Program-made: the position numbers and the translations under genes
In this document: positions 25,599 to 33,695 of the stretch, in pieces
How the letters are laid out: each line of letters opens with the position of its first letter
Numbering within the stretch: the first letter of the stretch is position 1
Assembly: GCA_030584105.1 (NCBI GenBank)
Contig: CP129491.1
Coordinates: forward strand, 372,001 to 436,000
Length of the DNA stretch: 64,000 nt
Reading direction: 5' to 3'
From: UTCHB3 sp002050155
GTDB taxonomy: Bacteria; Bacteroidota; Ignavibacteria; Ignavibacteriales; Ignavibacteriaceae
Notes under the pieces: generated by a model
What the model saw: only the letters and a program-made list of their open reading frames with translations
Database searches by the model: none
What the model was told of the DNA's origin: nothing

Positions 25599-28500
25599 TT
25601 ACAGTTTAACAAAATTATAACCTTTTTCTTTAAAGAACAACAAAAGATCGTAAAGTTTTTCAAAAAAATTGTCTTTTCGCTCCGGATGAGTCCCAAAATG
25701 TGTTAAAAGTATGAATCCGTTCATGCCGTTTGGCGATTTTTCTTCAAACTGTGTGATGGAATTAAAGATGGAGTCTGACGAAAAATAGTAGTCGCCGGAG
25801 GGGATAGTCCAGTCCTGATTAGATTTTGTGCCGGGTGTAAAGTTTACCAATTTCAGCCCCAAGCCGTTTGCCCACACTGCAATTTCTTCGTTGAACCACT
25901 CAAAAGAGGGAAGGAAGTAAGGTGCCTCTTCTTTAGAGATGCCAAACTTTGCCATTTCGCGGTAGTTGTTAACAACATCTTCTTCGAATTGCTGCCGTGT
26001 TACCAAAGTTGAATCCCTGTTCTCCCATGAGTTGTAGAGGATGTGTCGGTCGGAGTGAGCGCCGAGATAGTGCTCCTTGCTTTTAAGCCTTTTCACTATA
26101 TCAGCGAACTCCGGGTTTCTGTAAAAATCTCCGGTGAAGAAGAAATTCCCTTTTGCGTTGAATTGATCGAGGGTTTTGATAATTGTTTCGGCACCATTTG
26201 CAAACTCGTGTCCGGTGAAAACAAGAGCGATTTCCCTTTTAGTGCTGTCTAAGCGTATTAAGCCGCCTTTGAAGAATGTTAGGTTTTTGGTTTTTGGGGC
26301 AGGGAAGAGGCTGTCAGGGGTGTTGTTTTTGTTTCCTAAGTCGTTATTTTTTAACTCGTTAGTATCTAAGTTGTTGTTTTCAAAATCATTGGTTTTTGAG
26401 CTGTCGTTTTGTAAGTCTTTGTTTTGTAAGCCGTTGGTTTTTGAGTCGTTGTTTTCTAAGTTGTTAGCCCGGAAAAGGGAACTGAGGTAAATAGCCAGCC
26501 CTGCAGTGCCATCGTGTGTTGGTTCGTTTGTTGAATAATCGCCCCAGTCATCGTGATAAACAATTCTTCCGGGTTGAAACCTTTCATATTCATCGGGTTC
26601 GGCGAGATGTATTCCAATCAGGCTTTGGTAAATAGTTGAGTAGATGGGACCATCCACTAAACCTCCGTTAATCGGGAAATTATAAACATGAGTGAACGCT
26701 GAGTGCGGGTCTGATGGGTTATCACCCCAACTTGGCAGCCCTACAATCATACTCGTGCCCCACGGGTTGCATCCAAAGAGCCAATCCCGATGTGCAGCCT
26801 CCATTTCGGAATATTTTTCGTCGTTTGTTGCAATTTTGTAAAGGTAAGCCTGAGTTACAGCTGCAGAAATTAAATTGTTGGAACACCAAATAAACGGTAT
26901 TCCTATGAAGAATGGGTCTTTTATGCCCCGTTGGTATAGTTTTTCCAAGCCTTCCTGATAGTAAGCTGCAAACTCTTTTGAGTTTTGGTAAATAATGTTT
27001 TCCGGGGGTAGTGAATTGAGATTTATGTTTTCACCCGGTTGTGGGTTGGGGTTGAACTTTTGTTCCGCCCCGGATGCTGAATCGGGAATGGAGTTATCGC
27101 TTTCCTGCGGCTGTTGGTTTGTGTTTAAGTTTTCACCCGTTGGATGCTGTGGGTGTGAGTTTTGCTGTAATCCTGAGTTAAGTGTTGTTTCAAACAGAAG
27201 CGAATGCCCTAAATTAATAAACGGATACCACTGATAGTGTGCGGCGGTGTCGGCTCCGATCCATGGTGTTACCGGTTCCATTTTCCCGAATTTTACAGCA
27301 TCTTCCAAATATTTTTTATTGCCTGTTGAACGATATAATTGGGCAGCTGCAAGCTCCATATCGTCTGCCCAGTTTTCTTCTTCGTAGAAATAAGGTGCTC
27401 TGCCCGGTGCAGTTTGCGAATAACCGGGGTATTTCAATCCAAATTCATAAGCCTGAGCGGCTTTTTGGGAAAGGATTCCGGCAAATTCCGGATAATATTT
27501 TCCCAGTATTTCAGCCCCTAACGACATAGCAGAGGCAAATTTTCCCGCAATGGAAGCAACGCCAGTTGACCTGCTTTTGTGAGCGAAAAGTCCCTGAGGC
27601 GTACCGGTTACTCCGTAAACGGGTCTGCCCGGTGAATTTCTGTATTTTACAGAATCTTCGGTAGGCAGGCGGAAAGACTGATGGTCCCGGTCATCAGCAA
27701 CTTGCTGATACATTTCTTCGCCACCTGGGTATAGTTTGTTCAGCCAATCCAGCCCCCACTTCGCTTCATCGAGCACATCAGGGATGCCGTTACTTCCGGG
27801 GTCCCCGTTTTTATCGAATTGATCGCTGAAGGCCCGGGGGTTTCTTTGGTAAGCGAAAAGTAGCTGATAAACCACAGTAGCAGAAGTGGTGGCGTACCGA
27901 AGGTAATCGGACGCATCGTGCCAGCCACCCATAAAATCGGAAACGGGCGTTTTTTCGATTGTTACGGAATCGGGTTGCGGGTTTGCGCGGGTGTATATAG
28001 CGAAGCCGTCGTGTGTGTGGCACGAATCTTTCAGAAAGGGGTTGTATCCGCACCGTTGCTGGCGCATATAATTGAGGATAAAATCAGCCGTGGAGTTGTA
28101 AATCGTGTCAGAAATGATGAAAGACGATGAAACTGCACCACCGGCGTGTATTCTGTAAACCCCTTCTTCAGTTAATTGTGAAAAATTCAGCCGTGCCGTG
28201 TTTTTGAAATTCCCAAGAGCGCCGGCTGGTTTTATTTCAGTTTTAAATGTTTTACCCTTGTGTTCGTTGTTTGTTTTTACTTGTTCGATGTTTGTTATTT
28301 CCTGTTCTTTAGCTGTTTTTACTTGTTCGTTGGTAGAATCAACCACAAGAATTGGTATTTTGGAGTCAGCCTCTTCAGCCCCTTCAGCCTCTTCAGCCTC
28401 TTCAGCTCCGGTTTCATTTGCTTCCGTTGGCTTTTGTTTGGCGGTAAATTCGATTATTTCGCCGGTGAAGAGATTTTCGATGTTGAAGTTTGTGGGCAGT

Positions 28501-28640
28501 TCTTCAGATTCTGACATCAACACCGCCACTTTGATCGCTTTCGGTTGATAACCCAATAGGTTGGTTCTAATCACCGATTGAGGCATAGCCGAAAAGCCTG
28601 TTAATATTATAAAAAACAAAAATGTTGGTATTTTTCTCAT
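25599..28640 (-). CDS. Secreted GH9 endoglucanase fused to polysaccharide-deacetylase-like domain
   Basis: A 1013-aa secreted protein (signal MRKIPTFLFFIILTGFSAMPQ). Domain order: cellulase N-terminal Ig-like domain (about 22-180), GH9 (alpha/alpha)6 barrel (about 185-735) with the Asp pair of GGWHDASDYLRY (239-248) and the general acid in YSTNEPTHDGTAGLA, then a C-terminal NodB/polysaccharide-deacetylase-like domain (about 800-1013). The latter has H-S-D-R-H (metal His) but its first motif reads FTGHEFANG instead of TFDDG, lacking the usual Asp pair. Three low-complexity inserts interrupt it: acidic EEAEEAEGAEEAD (70-130), a Pro/Gln/Asn segment near 485-550, and Asn-rich repeats near 735-790. 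Role: beta-glucan breakdown outside the cell. Confidence 0.88.
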   Translation of the reverse strand: MRKIPTFLFFIILTGFSAMPQSVIRTNLLGYQPKAIKVAVLMSESEELPTNFNIENLFTGEIIEFTAKQKPTEANETGAEEAEEAEGAEEADSKIPILVVDSTNEQVKTAKEQEITNIEQVKTNNEHKGKTFKTEIKPAGALGNFKNTARLNFSQLTEEGVYRIHAGGAVSSSFIISDTIYNSTADFILNYMRQQRCGYNPFLKDSCHTHDGFAIYTRANPQPDSVTIEKTPVSDFMGGWHDASDYLRYATTSATVVYQLLFAYQRNPRAFSDQFDKNGDPGSNGIPDVLDEAKWGLDWLNKLYPGGEEMYQQVADDRDHQSFRLPTEDSVKYRNSPGRPVYGVTGTPQGLFAHKSRSTGVASIAGKFASAMSLGAEILGKYYPEFAGILSQKAAQAYEFGLKYPGYSQTAPGRAPYFYEEENWADDMELAAAQLYRSTGNKKYLEDAVKFGKMEPVTPWIGADTAAHYQWYPFINLGHSLLFETTLNSGLQQNSHPQHPTGENLNTNQQPQESDNSIPDSASGAEQKFNPNPQPGENINLNSLPPENIIYQNSKEFAAYYQEGLEKLYQRGIKDPFFIGIPFIWCSNNLISAAVTQAYLYKIATNDEKYSEMEAAHRDWLFGCNPWGTSMIVGLPSWGDNPSDPHSAFTHVYNFPINGGLVDGPIYSTIYQSLIGIHLAEPDEYERFQPGRIVYHDDWGDYSTNEPTHDGTAGLAIYLSSLFRANNLENNDSKTNGLQNKDLQNDSSKTNDFENNNLDTNELKNNDLGNKNNTPDSLFPAPKTKNLTFFKGGLIRLDSTKREIALVFTGHEFANGAETIIKTLDQFNAKGNFFFTGDFYRNPEFADIVKRLKSKEHYLGAHSDRHILYNSWENRDSTLVTRQQFEEDVVNNYREMAKFGISKEEAPYFLPSFEWFNEEIAVWANGLGLKLVNFTPGTKSNQDWTIPSGDYYFSSDSIFNSITQFEEKSPNGMNGFILLTHFGTHPERKDNFFEKLYDLLLFFKEKGYNFVKL

Positions 28641-28862
28641 TCGGTGGCGTTGTTACTGTTTATTTACAGAATATTTTCAGTTTGTGTTATTAGACTTTTG
28701 AATATTCGCTGATTAGTAGTTATAGAACTGCAAGTGCAGACTTTTGCTGACAATAATGCTTGATGCAGAAACAACTCAATAAATTGACGGCAAATTTTAA
28801 ATAGAAAAATTTAGATTTAACTATAACCGGATTTTAAGGTTTTTAAAAATTTCTTCAGAAAA

Positions 28863-29254
28863 TTAATGCTTAGCCTTATGATCCGCCTGCATTTTATTCA
28901 GGGCTTCGCGAAACTCATCGAGTTTTTCTGCGGTAAGTTCAGTCTTGAAAACGGATCGGTAACATCTGTATAAAAATTTTACATTCGCATCACTTTCAGG
29001 AACAGACTTTGGAATTTTGTTTTGAGAAACCGCAGCAAGATCGAAAAGGTAATGCCAATCCTCGCATCCTTTCTTAAATTCTAAAATGAACAAATGCGCT
29101 CAAGCAGCTCGTAATCATCAGGAGCAGGCAAGAGACCGCGCTCAATCTCGCTCCAATTAACCGTGTCGTAATTCAGTTTTGTATAAAACTTCCTGAGAGT
29201 TAAATTTTTCTCAAGTCGTTTTTCTTTGATAAATTCACCAAAAGTTGGGGGCAT
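28863..29254 (-). pseudogene. XRE-family transcriptional regulator/antitoxin, frameshifted
   Basis: Reading minus from ATG 29254 gives 57 residues (MPPTFGEFIKEKRLEKNLTL, then RKF and WSEIERGLLPAPDDYELLERI), a helix-turn-helix XRE domain, ending at TAG 29083-29081. The next frame, open from about 29093, continues the same protein (LEFKKGCEDWHYLFDLAAVSQNKIPKSV and so on to KAKH). Inserting one T into the TTTT run at about 29082-29086 rejoins them as CSFLEFKKG, giving a normal 130-residue regulator of the type that pairs with RelE/HigB-like toxins. No toxin gene is adjacent. A real frameshift, a sequencing error or a -1 translational frameshift are all possible. Operator-like palindrome 40 bp upstream. 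Confidence 0.75.
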
Positions 29255-29293
29255 TTATTTTCCCATGACTAATTTCAAAAAAAATTTACTTAA

Positions 29294-29315
29294 CTGTGGT
29301 AAATTTATACCACAG
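29294..29315. promoter_or_regulatory. palindromic operator upstream of XRE gene
   Basis: CTGTGGTA-AATTTA-TACCACAG: perfect 8-bp arms with a 6-base spacer, 40 bp upstream of the XRE start. Position and symmetry fit an autoregulatory operator. Confidence 0.6.
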
Positions 29316-29406
29316 AACGGTGAAAATCAAAAAAATGTTTCCAGATTGAGGAATTATAAACAGGGGATACTTGGTTTGAAAAGATCGAGGTAAATTACAT
29401 TTTGCA

Positions 29407-29440
29407 GTGCATAGTTGCAATTCAAGCAACAACTATGCAC
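29407..29440. other. 11-bp hairpin in gap after dsbD
   Basis: Perfect inverted repeat GTGCATAGTTG / CAACTATGCAC with a 12-base loop. It lies between the dsbD 3' repeats and the XRE promoter region. It has no adjacent U-run in the minus direction, so a classical terminator is not assured; a second operator or an mRNA-stabilising stem are possible. Confidence 0.5.
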
Positions 29441-29515
29441 CACAAAATTTAGGTAAGTGCTTTTTTTTTGCTTAAGCGAGGCTACTCTGTTTTATATTAC
29501 CTACAAAAATCGACT

Positions 29516-29730
29516 CAGCTTTTTTCATCAGTATGAGGAATTCTTTCCCGTTCACGAAGCCGAAAAAACCGAGAAGTTCCTCACTTTTCAGCTTTTTTCA
29601 TCAGTATGAGGAATTCTTTCCCGTTCACGAAGCCGGAAAAACCGAGAAGTTCCTCACTTTTCAGCTTTTTTCATCAGTTTGAGGAATTCTTCCCCATTCA
29701 CGAAGCCGGTAAGGCGGTGAACTTCTTCGC
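29516..29730 (-). repeat. 73-bp tandem duplication of dsbD 3' end
   Basis: The last codons of dsbD plus stop (GFVNGEEFLKLMKKAEK, TGA) are followed by two almost identical noncoding copies; the CAGCTTTTTTCATCAG mark lies at 29516, 29589 and 29662, 73 bp apart. The two downstream copies resemble each other more than the coding one (they would read GFVNGKEFLILMKKAEK), so the array probably expanded after the first duplication. Confidence 0.93.
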
Positions 29731-31603
29731 CTTTTTCGTTAAAGATTAGGACAGTAGGCACGCCCTTAATGTTAAAATCTTTTATCATCTTTTTAACATT
29801 TTTGTCACCGGCTTTTGTTAGATCGGCTTTGAAGTTGGTGAAATTTTTTCCTGCGGCAACAACCGACGGATCAACAAAAGTAATAGCGTCAAGCTCCTTA
29901 CAGGGTATGCACCAATCGGCATAGAAATCGATTATCATTTTTTTACTCCCTTTAGTGGCGGCAAAAGAACTGTCTGAATATGTTTGGAATTGCAGCTTCG
30001 CCTCAGTACCCCCGGCAGCAGATGAAGGGAACCACCAGACAGCCAAAGCAATAAATATCACAGAAATTGCGTATTTGAAAATCCGGAAAGTTTTCATTTT
30101 TTCATCCAATTGATCGAAAATTGCTAAATATGGGACAGAAATAATGATATACACCGGTAACAGATACCCCGACCATTCACCCGGCAGCAATGGCAGCACG
30201 AAATAAATAGCCATCCCAATCATAATCACACCGAAAATGTGTTTAATACCTTCCATCCACATTCCGGCTCTGGGAAGGCTTTTGAGTTTGCCGGAAAAAA
30301 GCGCCAGGATGAAATAAGGCGTCCCTAAGCCGACCGCCAGAAAGAAGAAAAGGAGGAAACCTTGTGTTACATCACCAATTTTTGCCACATAGGTAACCAA
30401 GCCGAGAACGAAGGGTCCAATACACGGGGCGGCGACAATTCCCATAGTTAAACCCATGAAAAATGCTCCGTAAAGCCCGCCCTTTGCACCTCCGGCTTTG
30501 TTAACTAATGAATCGGGGAGCTTGAACTCGTAAACGCCGAACTGCGAAAGCGCAAGCGCCACAAAAATCAAAGAAATCAAAACGAGCACATACCACTCCT
30601 GCAAAAGTGCGCCCAAAATGCCGCCCGTAAGTGCGGTTACCACCCCAATAACCGAATAAGTAATCGCTATTCCGACCACATAAAGAAGCCCCATCATCGC
30701 CAAACGGGAGGTTTTTCCCTCCGCCTGTCCTCCAAAATATCCAATTGTAATAGGGATCAGCGGATAAACGCACGGGGTTAGGTTAAGTGCCAAACCACCG
30801 AGAAAAACAAAGATTAGCGAAAATAATATCCCGCTGCTCTCTAAAGTGGAGGAAATATCGCCGTCATCAGCACCGGTAACTGAGGCAGAATCTTTTGCGC
30901 CGTAAGACTCCAATGAAACGGAATCACTTTCAGCTCCTGATTCCTCATCAGTAGAGTCGGCTTGCTCCAATGAGTCCAATTTAGCGAGTGAATCTTTTTC
31001 AGCTTCTGCTTTTTTGATGGAATCCTGTTCATCTTTTTTCTCTTCGGGCTTGTCATTGTATTGAAAGCCTGAAGCGGCAAAAACAGCAGTGTTAATTTCC
31101 TTTATTTTTGCGTCTTTTTTCGCAACTTTAATGGTTACAGAAGTTGAAGCTTCGTTCGGTGCCAAACAGGAGTGATCGTTGCATGCCTGGTATTCTACGG
31201 AGATATCAAGTTTGTATTCGCCCGGTTTCAGGCTTTCCGGAATCTTCACTTTAACAAAAAGGTTGAACGAACCGTCGTAAACAGAGACGGGGGAGTCGGA
31301 GAAGTCAAATTTGAAATCTTTAGCCTTAGGGTATTTGGTTCCGGTGGTTTTAATTCCATTTTTTGAAGTAACGGAGATCACGGTAGCTATAAGGTTCGGG
31401 TCTTTCGGTTTGTTTGAATTAACATGATAACCCGCCTCGATAGTAGCCGGAACGGCAATTTTTATTTCATTACCGGGTTTGACCATATCTCTGGAAAGAA
31501 CCGGCGTTTTCAACGATAATTTATCTCCGCCACCGAATTGCGGAAACACAACAACCGATAGCAAAACGCTAAGAACAAGGCTAAAAAACGCTATTTTTTT
31601 CAT
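29654..31603 (-). CDS. dsbD: Thiol:disulfide interchange protein DsbD
   Basis: Transfers reducing power from cytoplasmic thioredoxin across the inner membrane, for cytochrome c maturation and disulfide repair. Domains (649 aa from ATG 31603): signal peptide (MKKIAFFSLVLSVLLSVVVFPQ), periplasmic DsbD-alpha-like Ig domain (about 25-165), an acidic Ser/Asp/Glu linker (about 175-255), an eight-helix CcdA-like membrane domain with NLTPCVYPLIPIT and AAPCIGPFVLGL cysteines, and a C-terminal thioredoxin domain with WCIPC at 564-568. I reject the longer start at 31792, whose extra residues overlap nadE in another frame. The presence of multiheme cytochromes in this window suits its function. Confidence 0.93.
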   Translation of the reverse strand: MKKIAFFSLVLSVLLSVVVFPQFGGGDKLSLKTPVLSRDMVKPGNEIKIAVPATIEAGYHVNSNKPKDPNLIATVISVTSKNGIKTTGTKYPKAKDFKFDFSDSPVSVYDGSFNLFVKVKIPESLKPGEYKLDISVEYQACNDHSCLAPNEASTSVTIKVAKKDAKIKEINTAVFAASGFQYNDKPEEKKDEQDSIKKAEAEKDSLAKLDSLEQADSTDEESGAESDSVSLESYGAKDSASVTGADDGDISSTLESSGILFSLIFVFLGGLALNLTPCVYPLIPITIGYFGGQAEGKTSRLAMMGLLYVVGIAITYSVIGVVTALTGGILGALLQEWYVLVLISLIFVALALSQFGVYEFKLPDSLVNKAGGAKGGLYGAFFMGLTMGIVAAPCIGPFVLGLVTYVAKIGDVTQGFLLFFFLAVGLGTPYFILALFSGKLKSLPRAGMWMEGIKHIFGVIMIGMAIYFVLPLLPGEWSGYLLPVYIIISVPYLAIFDQLDEKMKTFRIFKYAISVIFIALAVWWFPSSAAGGTEAKLQFQTYSDSSFAATKGSKKMIIDFYADWCIPCKELDAITFVDPSVVAAGKNFTNFKADLTKAGDKNVKKMIKDFNIKGVPTVLIFNEKGEEVHRLTGFVNGEEFLKLMKKAEK

Positions 31604-31696
31604 TATCTTCTCCATTTTTGAACGATCGGGAATTTTCTGCCCGAACGGGTTATCTTCTCCATTTTTGAACAATCGGGAATTTTCTGCCCGAACCAA
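31603..31696 (-). repeat. 47-bp tandem duplication of nadE 3' end
   Basis: TTATCTTCTCCATTTTTGAA starts at 31603 and at 31650, 47 bp apart; both are followed by the same GGGAATTTTCTGCCCGAAC. The copy at 31650 onward is the coding nadE end (FPIVQKWRR, TAA). The second copy fills the whole nadE-dsbD gap and supplies the leader before the dsbD ATG. Confidence 0.93.
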
Positions 31697-33503
31697 AAGC
31701 TTTCTTTGAAACTCGTAAAACAGGTGCACCCTGATTTCTCTTGAACTCGTTTCTGTCAACCATATTAAGGAATTGTCGTACCATTTCTTCATCGCCGGTT
31801 AGGGCTGAAATCTCGTCAATTTCTTTATTTTCTTCGATGTATAATTTGAGCATTTTATCCAAAACGGGATACGGCGGCAGTGAATCCTGATCCGTTTGGT
31901 TGTGCCTGAGTTCAGCCGAGGGGACTTTCTCGATTATCTCCCGGGGAATAATTTCTTCGTTTCTGTTGATATATTCACAGATTCTGTAAATATCTGTTTT
32001 GAAAACATCGCCGATTACAGCCAAACCGCCCACCATATCCCCGTAAAGAGTTGCGTAGCCGGTTGCAAGCTCAGATTTGTTGCCGGTGGTGAGCAAAAGA
32101 TGACCAAATTTGTTGCTGATTGACATCATATACAAACCACGGATACGCGACTGCATGTTCTCTTCAGTTACATCCTCGGGCGTGTTTCCGAAAAGGAGCT
32201 TCAACATTTCTTTTGTTTTTTCAAAAACAGGCTGAATTGAAACTGAATTGTATTGGATGCGCAAGTTGTTGATGAGTTTCAAAGCGTCGGTTGTGCTGCT
32301 GTCGGTTGTAAATTCTGAGGGCATTAGTGTAACAAACACATTTTCCGGACCGACTGCTTTAGCCCCAAAGTATGCAACTATTGCGGAATCGATGCCGCCG
32401 CTTAAACCGAGGCACACTGTCTTGAAATTAAGTTTTGCACAGTAGTCTTTTATCCCGAAGATTATAGCGTCGTGAACCTCTTCCTCAAACGAGCGCTCAA
32501 CTGTAACAATTGGGGTTGAGATGTCGCCGGAGGTTGAAGAGTCGTCAACGACTGAAGTGGCGCCGGAGGTTGGGTTTGATACCGCCGAAGCTTTTGATTT
32601 TTCAGAGGCTGCAAACCCAGAATGCGTTGTTGCCGATTCTTTTAAACTTGAAGTTAAATTTGCCGCCGTCGTGGCATTCGTATCAAAAATGAAATAGTCT
32701 TCACTGAATAGTTTACCGAGTTTAAGCAGGTTGCCCGTTTTGTTAAAACACATACTTGCACCGTCGAAAATCAGGTCGGTTTGTGCGGCGGCGCAATTAA
32801 CATAGACGATTTTAACACCGTTATTCCGGGAGATTTTGCGCAACATTTCATATTTTGCAGTTCTTTTACCATAGTCGAAAGGACTGGCAGAGATGTTGAT
32901 GAGCAACTCGGCACCCGCTTCTAATTGCTCTTCGATTGGGTCGATTGGGTATTGGATAGCACCGGCACGGTCCTCGTGGTTCCAAATATCCTCACACACT
33001 GTAACACCAATAATTTCACCTTTGAAAGTGAACACTGAAGATTTTTCCGCCGGTGAAAAATAGCGGGATTCGTGGAAAATATCATACTCCGGAATCAGTG
33101 TTTTATTGATAACTCTTTTTATTTCGCCCCGAAAACAAAAAAGCGCACTGTTGAAAATGGTGGTGGCTTTTTCTTTTTCTGCTTTTTCAGAACCATCAGC
33201 CTTATGCTCACCATCATTCTTTTGAGACAAACCGGCAATATCAGATTCAGTAATTGAGCCAAAAATTAATGCGGTAGTGTTATTGGTAAGTTTTCCAATT
33301 TCCTCGGTAGCTTCGGCACACTTCTTTCTGAAATAATTCTTCGTAACTAAATCTAACGGAGGATACCCCACCAAAGCAAGTTCAGGGAAAACGGCTAAAT
33401 CAGCACCATTCGAAGTTGCTTGTTTATATCCGTCAATAATCTTTTTCTTGTTGCCCTCTATATCTCCGATTATGGAGTTAATCTGGCAAACGGCAATTTT
33501 CAT
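31650..33503 (-). CDS. nadE: Glutamine-dependent NAD+ synthetase
   Basis: Amidates deamido-NAD+ using glutamine. The N-terminal nitrilase-like glutaminase (about 1-270) has the triad Glu41 (FPELALVGYP), Lys134 (NKTLIPEYDIF) and Cys170 (GVTVCEDIW). The C-terminal synthetase (about 336-617) has the PP-loop SGGIDS at 368-373 and the TTGNKSELATGYATLYGDM motif. Between them lies a 60-residue Ser/Thr/Ala-rich insert (276-335; 32498-32678) that is longer and simpler than the normal linker. The C-terminus (KAFGSGRKFPIVQKW) is family typical. It is followed by dsbD 47 bp later. Confidence 0.94.
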   Translation of the reverse strand: MKIAVCQINSIIGDIEGNKKKIIDGYKQATSNGADLAVFPELALVGYPPLDLVTKNYFRKKCAEATEEIGKLTNNTTALIFGSITESDIAGLSQKNDGEHKADGSEKAEKEKATTIFNSALFCFRGEIKRVINKTLIPEYDIFHESRYFSPAEKSSVFTFKGEIIGVTVCEDIWNHEDRAGAIQYPIDPIEEQLEAGAELLINISASPFDYGKRTAKYEMLRKISRNNGVKIVYVNCAAAQTDLIFDGASMCFNKTGNLLKLGKLFSEDYFIFDTNATTAANLTSSLKESATTHSGFAASEKSKASAVSNPTSGATSVVDDSSTSGDISTPIVTVERSFEEEVHDAIIFGIKDYCAKLNFKTVCLGLSGGIDSAIVAYFGAKAVGPENVFVTLMPSEFTTDSSTTDALKLINNLRIQYNSVSIQPVFEKTKEMLKLLFGNTPEDVTEENMQSRIRGLYMMSISNKFGHLLLTTGNKSELATGYATLYGDMVGGLAVIGDVFKTDIYRICEYINRNEEIIPREIIEKVPSAELRHNQTDQDSLPPYPVLDKMLKLYIEENKEIDEISALTGDEEMVRQFLNMVDRNEFKRNQGAPVLRVSKKAFGSGRKFPIVQKWRR

Positions 33504-33579
33504 CGGCTCAAAAATTTAAATAATACAAACCTTAAATATAAAGAATTAAAGTGTTTGCTGTTAGATCCTGCAAGGTTTT

Positions 33580-33670
33580 GTGGTGAGTTTCTTTATTGTT
33601 TATCCCGGTTTACCTTTATTTATTTTGCCGGGTAAATGGGATTTATGTTAAGTTTCTTTATGGTTTGTCC
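33580..33670. repeat. weak direct repeat between recG and nadE
   Basis: AGTTTCTTTATTGTTTATCCCG (33586) and AGTTTCTTTATGGTTTGTCCGA (33651) are 65 bp apart in the 192-bp recG-nadE gap. No gene or clear terminator is seen. Confidence 0.45.
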
Positions 33671-33695
33671 GAGAAAATATTCTGAGTGTTTTTCC

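Noticed and set aside
31604..31792. 63-residue N-terminal extension of DsbD
   Set aside because: It places a signal peptide in the interior and overlaps nadE codons; ATG 31603 opens a standard signal peptide.
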